64,000 nucleotides of DNA from an uncultured Opitutia bacterium (lineage in GTDB: Bacteria; Verrucomicrobiota; Verrucomicrobiia; Opitutales; Opitutaceae). Positions 1 to 6,612 of this stretch are shown here, in pieces. How positions within the stretch are numbered: position 1 is the stretch's first letter; each line of letters starts with the position of its first letter. The notes under the pieces were generated by a model. It saw only the letters and a program-made list of their open reading frames with translations, was not told the DNA's origin and searched no databases. The position numbers and the translations under genes are program-made. The DNA is taken from positions 33,822 through 97,821 of the forward strand of contig CAIUOU010000167.1 in NCBI GenBank assembly GCA_903900845.1, written 5' to 3'.

Positions 1-771
1 GCCCTCGCGCACTATGACCGCGTCGAGCCGGTCCGCCTAGCGGCGGCGGCCGACGAGGAAGCGCGCGGCAAGGTACGGGAGGAGTTCGCGACCTACCGCT
101 CGCTCGCACGGGACCGCCTCTCGCAACGCCTCGGGTGGATGCCGCGCGCGCATCCGTTCGTGCTGGAGGACCGGCGGATCATCCTGCCGCTCTACTCGGA
201 CGGTTTTGATTTCTCGCTGATGGCACTGAGTGACGATGGCGGGGAAACCTGGCGCACCAGCACGCCGGTCATCGGCGAGGGCAACATCCAGCCCAGCATC
301 GTGCGCCGGCGCGACGGGAGCCTCTACACGCTGATGCGCGACAACGGACCGCCGCCGAAGCGCCTCCTGCAGTCCGAGTCGCGAGACGGCGGGGAATCCT
401 GGTCGGCCGCGACCGACAGCGCGGTCCCGAATCCAGGCTCCGGCGCCGAGATCATCGGCCTGCGCGACGGCCTTTGGGCGTTGATCTCGAACGACACCGA
501 AACGGGGCGCCACCGGCTCACGGTGAAGTTCTCGGACGACGAGGGCCGCACTTGGCGCTGGCAACGCGCGCTGGAGGAGGATCCCGCCGGGTCGTCGGGC
601 GGGCGCTATCATTATCCCAGCCTGATCGAGGCGGCCGACGGGACGCTGCACGCGACGTACAGCCATCACGCGAACGCTGCGGCGGAGGCCGGCGGCGCCC
701 AGCGCAAGACGATCAAGCACGCGCATTTCAACCGGGAGTGGGTCAAAGCGGGCGGCGCGACCGCCCGCTGA
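1..771 (+). CDS. Sialidase-like exo-glycosidase (BNR repeats), 5'-truncated
   Basis: The frame is open from base 1, so the gene starts outside the window; 256 residues are visible. At least two Asp-boxes of the S-x-D-x-G-x-x-W type are seen (SDDGGETW and SRDGGESW), with a third related one (SDDEGRTW). They are evenly spaced, as in the blades of a sialidase beta-propeller. The text between them (for example RRDGSLYTLMRDNG) resembles the BNR-repeat-like family often annotated as exo-alpha-sialidase or neuraminidase-related. The usual catalytic N-terminal part is missing, so substrate and activity cannot be judged. It stops 49 bp before clpP and is probably not in its operon. A non-sialidase glycan-active propeller is equally possible. 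Confidence 0.75.
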   Translation, partial: ALAHYDRVEPVRLAAAADEEARGKVREEFATYRSLARDRLSQRLGWMPRAHPFVLEDRRIILPLYSDGFDFSLMALSDDGGETWRTSTPVIGEGNIQPSIVRRRDGSLYTLMRDNGPPPKRLLQSESRDGGESWSAATDSAVPNPGSGAEIIGLRDGLWALISNDTETGRHRLTVKFSDDEGRTWRWQRALEEDPAGSSGGRYHYPSLIEAADGTLHATYSHHANAAAEAGGAQRKTIKHAHFNREWVKAGGATAR

Positions 772-820
772 GGGACGGCACGCTTGCCAAGCGAAAGGCC
801 GCGCGCATCGTTCGCCTCCC

Positions 821-1468
821 ATGCATTTCGACCACCTGCAGGCCTCCCTTTCAGCCCCGGTCCCGCGTCTCGACGACGAGGAGGACGAGCCGGAGGAAGG
901 CGGCGCGAAGAAGGCGCCGGGACCGGTCGCGATGATGATCGCGCGGAAGTTCCTGGAGCAACGGAAGATCTTCCTCTGGGGCGCGGTGACCGACGAAACC
1001 GCGAAGGATATCACCGAGAAACTGCTTTACCTCGAGAGCGCGGCGCCGGGGAAGGACATCACCTTCTACATCAACACGCCGGGCGGCTCGATCACCGCGG
1101 GCATGGCCGTTTACGACACCATGCAGCTGATCACGTCGCCAATCACCGTGGTGGTCACCGGCATGGCCGCGTCCATGGGTTCGATCCTCCTTTCCGGCGC
1201 GAAAAAAGGGCGCCGGCTGCTTTACCCGCACTCGCGCGTCCTGATCCACCAGCCGCTCATCTCCGGGCGCATGATCGGTCCGGCGAGCGACATCAACATC
1301 CAGGCCCGCGAGATGGAGAAGTTGCGCTCGGAGTTGAACCAGATCCTCGCCACCGCCTCCGGACAGCCGCTGGAGCGGATCAACCGCGATACCGACCGCG
1401 ACTTCTATCTGAACGCGACTGAAGCCATCGAGTACGGTCTCGCCGACCGGATCGTCGACAAGGTCTGA
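821..1468 (+). CDS. clpP: ATP-dependent Clp protease proteolytic subunit ClpP
   Basis: This 215-residue serine peptidase forms the barrel-shaped cytosolic proteolytic chamber that works with ClpX or ClpA type unfoldases. The nucleophile is Ser118 in GMAASMGS and the base is His143 in VLIHQP; the acidic residue lies in the RDTDRD motif at 189-194. INTPGGSITAG at about 84-94 is the oxyanion/strand segment. Length and motif order match ClpP. The first 35 residues are acidic (DDEEDEPEEGG) and longer than the propeptide of E. coli ClpP, and may be trimmed. No clpX follows: the next gene is convergent, so this is a solitary clpP, as is common when a genome has several copies. Confidence 0.95.
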   Translation: MHFDHLQASLSAPVPRLDDEEDEPEEGGAKKAPGPVAMMIARKFLEQRKIFLWGAVTDETAKDITEKLLYLESAAPGKDITFYINTPGGSITAGMAVYDTMQLITSPITVVVTGMAASMGSILLSGAKKGRRLLYPHSRVLIHQPLISGRMIGPASDINIQAREMEKLRSELNQILATASGQPLERINRDTDRDFYLNATEAIEYGLADRIVDKV

Positions 1469-1477
1469 ACGCGGCGT

Positions 1478-3133
1478 TCACCGCCCGGACGCGGCGGCCG
1501 GTGGCAGCCTGAGCAATTCCGCCTGCCACCCTTCCGCGTCCGACATTGAACCGGCGTCGCGCGCCGCGCGAATCGCTTCCGGCAGCCATTGGAGGCGGAG
1601 GTTCGCGCCGAGCGCCGGCAATGCTAGCAGCCGGCGCCACCACTCCAGCGCGGCGTCGCCCTTCCCCGCTGCTTGCAGCGTCACCGCCGCCTCCCGCCAA
1701 AGGGCCCACTCGTCCACCGGAACCTTCGCGGCCGGCCGTACCGAGGCGAGCGCGGCGGCCCCCTCGGCGGCGTCGCCGCGATCCAGCAGCCGCCTCGCCA
1801 CCGCCAAGCCCAGCGTGAGTCCGGGCGCACGCCGATGCTCGATCCGCGCCAAATCCAGCGCCTCGTCGGCCCTGCCCTCGGCCTCCATCCGTTTCACCCG
1901 GCGCAACACGTTGTAGGCGTCAGGGGAGCCCGGCTCCGGAATCCGGGCGGACGGGAGCCGAAGATCATCCCGCGCGAAAGGCCGATACAGGGGATCACCG
2001 ATCGCCACCGCCTGCCAGCTGAGCGCCGGCAGTGAGAAATAAACCGCCTCGACCCAGGTTGCTCCGCGCGCCAGGGCTCGCAGCAGAAGATGGGGCGCAT
2101 GGGTGAATGAAAGGTAGGGCTCGTGCACGTTTCCCACGGTGGCCGTGACCCCGCGCGCGACAAACGGCCCCGTCCAGCCGGAATTCGGCGAGCGCAGCGT
2201 TGCCGCCGAGTAACTGTGCAGATGGAGCGCGATCGCCCCCGGGGGGAAACGAAAGCCAGGCAGAGCGAAAGGCCCCTCCACCGAGCCGGCGTACCAACCG
2301 AAGTAAAGCACTGGTGCATCGAAGCGCGCATGCGCGGGAAACGTCCCGGGCTCCCGGTCGATGGTCGGATCGAACCCGAGATCAGCCAACTGCCGGGCCA
2401 CCGCCTCGAACCATGCATCGCCGATCTCGTCGCGATTCGCGATGTCCACGTAAGCCCTGCCCCGGAGCCCGTCGCGTTCCGCCGCGAGCGCGCGTTCCAC
2501 CAGCGCCGCGGCGTCGGCCGCCGTGGGCCCGTCGAGCCGCGCGACCCGCACCACCTGCCGGAGGTCGCCGCCGGCCGGCGAGGCGTTCTGGAAAAGCGGA
2601 TTGGGAACGAACGCGTTGATCGGGTAATTGGGACTCGCGAGCAGGCTCAGCTCGGCGTCGACCGACCCCGCGTTGGTCCGGAACTCGCCGCGGCGCGTGA
2701 AGGGAGGCGCGTCGACGTAGAGCGACGGATCGTGCTCCAGCTTGAGCGGAACACCGCGGCAGACGACCAGCGCGGCGATGCGGTGACCATTGGGCGCGTG
2801 CTTGCGCCGGCCCGCGGCGTCGCGCGTCGCCATCGGGATCGCGTCGATCCAGCGTTCCGCCACCAGCCGCTCCAGCAGCGGGTTCCAGATCGTGTTCACG
2901 AAATCCCGCCAGCCGATCGATTCGGCGACCGGCATCCTCCAGGCGAGCACGTTCGACTCCGGCACCGCCCGCGCGGCGACATAACGGCGCGCGAGGTCGA
3001 GCGAGTCCGCGTCCGCCGCATTCGCGAGCACCAGGACGCGTGCGGGCACGGGGGAGCTCCCTGGGTCCCAATCCGCCGCCGGCGCCGCGAGGCCGAGCAG
3101 TCCCGGCAGCAGGAAGCGGAGGGTGCGCGGCAT
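1478..3133 (-). CDS. TIGR03790 family secreted protein
   Basis: A 551-residue protein with a short signal peptide (hydrophobic residues 6-20, AAPAAD cleavage region). It begins its domain with ARVLVLANAADADSLDLARRY, the usual opening of the TIGR03790 family, which is found mainly in Verrucomicrobia, Planctomycetes and Acidobacteria. Further family features are VVCRGVPLKLE, the run of Pro/Gly-rich strands, and a C-terminal helical part (about 410-545) that looks TPR-like (repeated A-L-x-x-A patterns). No function is established for the family. It is the last gene of the infC-amidase-nuclease run, starting 15 bp after the nuclease stop. It is probably exported to the periplasm. Confidence 0.8.
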   Translation of the reverse strand: MPRTLRFLLPGLLGLAAPAADWDPGSSPVPARVLVLANAADADSLDLARRYVAARAVPESNVLAWRMPVAESIGWRDFVNTIWNPLLERLVAERWIDAIPMATRDAAGRRKHAPNGHRIAALVVCRGVPLKLEHDPSLYVDAPPFTRRGEFRTNAGSVDAELSLLASPNYPINAFVPNPLFQNASPAGGDLRQVVRVARLDGPTAADAAALVERALAAERDGLRGRAYVDIANRDEIGDAWFEAVARQLADLGFDPTIDREPGTFPAHARFDAPVLYFGWYAGSVEGPFALPGFRFPPGAIALHLHSYSAATLRSPNSGWTGPFVARGVTATVGNVHEPYLSFTHAPHLLLRALARGATWVEAVYFSLPALSWQAVAIGDPLYRPFARDDLRLPSARIPEPGSPDAYNVLRRVKRMEAEGRADEALDLARIEHRRAPGLTLGLAVARRLLDRGDAAEGAAALASVRPAAKVPVDEWALWREAAVTLQAAGKGDAALEWWRRLLALPALGANLRLQWLPEAIRAARDAGSMSDAEGWQAELLRLPPAAASGR

Positions 3134-3148
3134 CGCCGTCGGGCAGAC

Positions 3149-4195
3149 TCAGGGCGCGGTCTTCGCCGCGCCGGCCTGCCGGCGCACCAACGCGGCCCGC
3201 AGGTAGGTGTCGGGCACGGCGCCACGCCACGCGGTGAGCCAGATCGCGGACAACATGCGGCCGCCGTCCAGCATCCGCTGCTCCACGAAGGCGCGCGCCT
3301 CGTCGTGCACCCTCGCGCCCGCGGCCTGCCCAAGCTTGCCCTCCTTCTCCATGACGTAGAGCGGCTCGACCATCGTGTGCTGCCGGCGCAGGTAGTCGAA
3401 GACGGCGACAAACATGGGGTCGCGGCGATCCTCGCGCGGAGCGAGCGAGATCACGATCGCGGGCGGGACGCGCGGCAGAAGAGGCTCGAGACGGATGCCG
3501 GCCTTGGCGGCGAGACCCCCGTCGATCCAGGAGTGGATCCCGTTCCACGTGGTGTAGCCGCGGGGATTTTCACCCGCCCAGCCGTTGTAGTGCTTGGTGG
3601 TGTGGAGCGGCTGGGCGCAATCGCCGACAAAGTGGCCCAGGACGCCCATCATGTAGACGACGTTGGCCCGGGCGTTCTCCACCTCCTCCGGCGTCCCCAA
3701 TTCCTCGTAGACGCGCAGGTAGGAGAATCCAGAGCGCAGGCGGCCGAAGTGTTCGGTGATGGCCCACGGCGCGAACCCCGGCCACTCCTGCGTGCGATCG
3801 GCGTTCCGCGCCGGATCGATCGGCTGAAAGTTGCGCGCGTTAGCGGCGCGGCCGGCCGCGAACTGCACGACGAACTCGTACCGGAACGAGGACACGGTCT
3901 CGAGATCGAGCCCCGCCTCAGGAATATACTCCAGGTCACAGAAATGGTCGGTCCAGCTGCCGCCGGAATGCTTCACCGGCAGATCCGGCACGTTGCGCCA
4001 GCGGTCGGCCTCCCCGGAAAGGAAGGCGATGCGCTCGGCGTTGGCCGGCGTGCGCACGAACGCGGGGAACTCGGTCGGCAGCGCCGCGAGGGCCAGGTGG
4101 TGGACGATGCGGTGGCCCTCGTAGTCCCACGCGCGGGACACGGCGGCGGGGGACAGCGGGAGCAGGGCCGTCAGGGTGAGGAGGGCGGGCTTCAT
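3149..4195 (-). CDS. S1/P1-type nuclease (zinc-dependent)
   Basis: A 348-residue secreted protein. After a signal peptide (residues 1-22) the mature chain starts with Trp23 (WDYEGHR, His28). This N-terminal Trp is a zinc ligand in the S1/P1 nuclease and phospholipase C superfamily. Other ligand motifs are HFCDLEY and GVLGHFVGDCAQPLH, the latter typical of S1/P1 nucleases, followed by HSWID. The family cleaves single-stranded nucleic acids and 3'-nucleotides outside the cytoplasm. The start was set at the ATG that gives the signal peptide, although the frame extends further upstream. It follows the amidase by 34 bp, which suggests a shared transcript. A zinc phospholipase-C-like role is the main alternative. 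Confidence 0.8.
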   Translation of the reverse strand: MKPALLTLTALLPLSPAAVSRAWDYEGHRIVHHLALAALPTEFPAFVRTPANAERIAFLSGEADRWRNVPDLPVKHSGGSWTDHFCDLEYIPEAGLDLETVSSFRYEFVVQFAAGRAANARNFQPIDPARNADRTQEWPGFAPWAITEHFGRLRSGFSYLRVYEELGTPEEVENARANVVYMMGVLGHFVGDCAQPLHTTKHYNGWAGENPRGYTTWNGIHSWIDGGLAAKAGIRLEPLLPRVPPAIVISLAPREDRRDPMFVAVFDYLRRQHTMVEPLYVMEKEGKLGQAAGARVHDEARAFVEQRMLDGGRMLSAIWLTAWRGAVPDTYLRAALVRRQAGAAKTAP

Positions 4196-4229
4196 GGGTA
4201 CGGTGGAATCGGCGCGGGCGCGGCGGACC

Positions 4230-5327
4230 TCACTTCGCCCGGGCGCGGGCGAGCACGGCGGCGTAATCGCGGAGACCGGCCGCGATGGCGACCGCCAACT
4301 GCTGGCGGTGGGCGGGAGAGGCGATCTTCCTCGCCTCGGCGTCGCTGCTGAGAAACCCGCACTCAACCAGCACGCCCGGGCAATCCAGCGGGCGCAGCAC
4401 GGCCAGGTGCATGAGCTTCTTGCCACGGTCGTCGGATTTGAGGTCGTTGACGAAACGGCGGTGCAGCGCGTGGGCGAGCAACACGTTCCAATGGTCGTGC
4501 CGGTTGGCCGGCGAGGCGAACTCCTCGGTGTCGTCCCGCGCGCCGGCACCCCAGGCGTTGGTGGAACGTTGGAACCGCGGGGCGAAGGTGTAGACCTCGA
4601 CGCCGGACGTGCGGTTGTCGCGCGGCACGGCGTTGAAATGAATGCTGACAAAAACGTCCGCCTTGGCGGCCCGTGCGGCCGCCGCGCGCTGGGGCAGGGC
4701 GACGAAGGAGTCGTCGTCCCGCGTGAGCAGCACGCGATGCCCGTCGGCCTCGAGGAGGCGTTGCGCGCGCCGGGCAACGTCGAGCGTGAGCGTCTTTTCG
4801 CTGATACCCAGCCGATCGTTGATCTTGCCGGGATCGGTCCCGCCGTGGCCGGGATCGAGCACGATCACTCGGGGCGCGGCCCGCGGGGCCTGACCGTGGC
4901 CCGGCCTTAGCAACGGCAGCAGGCAGCGCTCGTGATCGACGCGGCTCACGAAGGCGTCCCCACCGCTGGCGACGACCGGATCACCGAGGAACACGCGCAG
5001 GCCGTTCACCGTGATCTCACGGCTGTCGGTCTCGACTTCCGCGCGACCACCCGGCCCCTTCAACTCGAGGCGGCGCCCGGCTTCCAGCCAGTTCAGCCGG
5101 GCGCCGAGCCGCGGCGCGGCGGCGGCGAGGGAAACGTATTCGATCCGCCCGAAGCGCTTTCCGGGCAGCGGCTTCTCGCCGGAGGGCGCGGCCGGAGCGG
5201 AGGCGGACGGCACCGCGGGGGACGCCGCGCCCGGCCGGGTGGGCGCGGATCGCACGGAGTTCTCGGCCGCCCCGGCGGGAAACGCCGGGACGATCGCGAG
5301 GAACAGCAGGAACGCCGCCCGGATCAT
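4230..5327 (-). CDS. N-acetylmuramoyl-L-alanine amidase (Amidase_3) with N-terminal binding domain
   Basis: A 365-residue periplasmic cell-wall hydrolase. Order: signal peptide (1-21), Pro/Ala-rich linker (22-55), a beta-rich domain at about 58-135 resembling copper-amine-oxidase N-terminal or AMIN-like stalk domains (SREITVNGLRVFLG), then the Amidase_3 domain (about 152-360). Zinc ligands are His161 in VLDPGHGGTDPG, Glu177 and His230 in VSIHFNA. The catalytic Glu is in VLVECGFLS. It cleaves the amide bond between N-acetylmuramic acid and L-alanine and normally acts in daughter-cell separation or wall turnover. It begins 13 bp after infC and is probably co-transcribed with it. Confidence 0.9.
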   Translation of the reverse strand: MIRAAFLLFLAIVPAFPAGAAENSVRSAPTRPGAASPAVPSASAPAAPSGEKPLPGKRFGRIEYVSLAAAAPRLGARLNWLEAGRRLELKGPGGRAEVETDSREITVNGLRVFLGDPVVASGGDAFVSRVDHERCLLPLLRPGHGQAPRAAPRVIVLDPGHGGTDPGKINDRLGISEKTLTLDVARRAQRLLEADGHRVLLTRDDDSFVALPQRAAAARAAKADVFVSIHFNAVPRDNRTSGVEVYTFAPRFQRSTNAWGAGARDDTEEFASPANRHDHWNVLLAHALHRRFVNDLKSDDRGKKLMHLAVLRPLDCPGVLVECGFLSSDAEARKIASPAHRQQLAVAIAAGLRDYAAVLARARAK

Positions 5328-5340
5328 GGCGGCGACAACC

Positions 5341-5997
5341 TCAGGTCGGACCAGCGCCGGTAGCCTGGTTTTCCTCTTCGGGCTCCACGTCCTCGGTCTC
5401 CTGAAGGAACCTGGGCTTCCGCTTGTTGGCGGGCAGCGGCGTCAGCATCACGTGGATGTTGCGCCCGATAAGTTTGGGGTCGGCGTCGGGATGAGCCATC
5501 CCGGCGAGTTCGGTGACGGCGCGCTTCATCACGTCGAAACCAATCTCGGTGTGCGCCATCTCTCGGCCGCGGAACTTGAGGCGCATCTTCACCTTGTTGC
5601 CATGGTCGAGGAACTCCTCGGCATGGCGCAGCTTCGTCTCAAAGTCGTGCTGCGCGATGCGCGCGGTGAACTCGATCTCCTTGATCTTGCTGGCCGTGGA
5701 CTTCGCGTTCGAGGTCTTCTTCTGCTCCTCGTACACGTACTTGCCGAAGTCCATGATGCGGCAGACCGGCGGCGTGGCGTTCGGAGCCACCTCCACGAGA
5801 TCCAGGCCGTTCTCCAGCGCGAGATTGATCGCCTTGGTGGTGTCGATGATTCCCAGTTGCTTGCCCTCGGGGGAGATCAACCGCACCTGAGGAACCTTGA
5901 TCCGGTGATTGCGGCGGATGGCCGCGAAGGGGTCGACGTTGCGACGCTGGTAGGAACCGGGGCGGCCGCCTGGGGCGGAGGGAGACGATAGGGCCAT
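5341..5997 (-). CDS. infC: Translation initiation factor IF-3
   Basis: A 218-residue factor that binds the 30S subunit, blocks premature 50S joining and checks the start codon and initiator tRNA. The N-terminal domain contains RRNHRIKVPQVRLI and LGIIDTTKAINLA, followed by the hinge signature VCRIMDFGKYVYEEQKK. The C-terminal domain includes KEIEFTARIAQHDFETK and KVKMRLKFRGREM. A Glu-rich tail (about 205-215) extends past the usual end. I chose the ATG giving MALSSPS; a start nearer the conserved domain (bacterial infC often uses a rare AUU) cannot be excluded. The usual rpmI-rplT neighbours are absent; an amidase follows instead. Confidence 0.95.
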   Translation of the reverse strand: MALSSPSAPGGRPGSYQRRNVDPFAAIRRNHRIKVPQVRLISPEGKQLGIIDTTKAINLALENGLDLVEVAPNATPPVCRIMDFGKYVYEEQKKTSNAKSTASKIKEIEFTARIAQHDFETKLRHAEEFLDHGNKVKMRLKFRGREMAHTEIGFDVMKRAVTELAGMAHPDADPKLIGRNIHVMLTPLPANKRKPRFLQETEDVEPEEENQATGAGPT

Positions 5998-6039
5998 CAA
6001 TAGTTGCGGTAGTGAGACGGGACCAGACCTTGTCGCTCG

Positions 6040-6062
6040 AACCCTTCCTCTCGGCAAGGGTT
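6040..6062 (-). promoter_or_regulatory. Hairpin in the iscA-infC intergenic leader
   Basis: A perfect 7-bp inverted repeat (AACCCTT ... AAGGGTT, 9-nt loop) lies 43 bp upstream of the infC start and 30 bp past the end of the iscA-type gene. No T-run follows on the minus strand, so it is not a standard terminator. It could be a leader structure for infC or a processing site. Confidence 0.3.
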
Positions 6063-6091
6063 ATTTCCACCGGCCCCGCACGACGCGGCGT

Positions 6092-6505
6092 TCAAACACT
6101 GAAACTCTCGCCGCAGGAGCAACTGGCCTTCGCGTTGGGATTGGAGAACTTGAACCCACCCGCCACCAACGCGGCGGAGTAATCAACCTCCGTGCCTTTG
6201 AGGTAGAGCGCGCTGCGGCTGTCCACCACGACCGCCACGCCGGCGGTCCGGACCAGGATATCACCCCGGCGCGGTTCGGGAACGAACTTCATCTTGTAAC
6301 TGAGGCCGTTGCAGCCGCCGCCGGTAATCGCCACGCGCAGCAACTCGCCTTGGGCCTCACGCACGATCAAAGCGCGGACCTTGTCGCCGGCCGACGGCGT
6401 CAGCCGCACCAGGCTCTCCCCACCTTCCCGGACCCCGTCGGGCAGACCGGGGCCGTTCACCCCCGGCGCGGAGGAAACGGGAGGAGTCAGGACGGCGGAG
6501 GACAT
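6092..6505 (-). CDS. Iron-sulfur cluster assembly protein, IscA/ErpA/HesB family
   Basis: A 137-residue A-type carrier that receives and delivers Fe-S clusters in the cytosol. The three conserved cysteines are present: Cys65 in GGGCNGLSY, and Cys129 and Cys131 in the C-terminal CSCGESF motif. The N-terminal 35 residues form a poorly conserved extension; a start nearer VRLTPSAG would give a protein of family length. The ATG at 6505 is preferred over the GTG just upstream. It lies 94 bp before infC on the same strand. SufU is encoded 3.4 kb away, but no other suf or isc gene is in the window. Confidence 0.9.
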   Translation of the reverse strand: MSSAVLTPPVSSAPGVNGPGLPDGVREGGESLVRLTPSAGDKVRALIVREAQGELLRVAITGGGCNGLSYKMKFVPEPRRGDILVRTAGVAVVVDSRSALYLKGTEVDYSAALVAGGFKFSNPNAKASCSCGESFSV

Positions 6506-6612
6506 CCACCACACGAAATCGCCGGTTCAGGGCGGCGCAACTTTCGAGTGACAGCCCGGACCGGAAGATTTCGGCTGACGCCCCGACGCGGACATGCGCG
6601 GCTGAGTCCGTC

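Noticed and set aside
2123..4351. 742-codon open frame antisense to TIGR03790 and nuclease genes
   Set aside because: Same reason: no recognisable domain, crosses real genes on the other strand.
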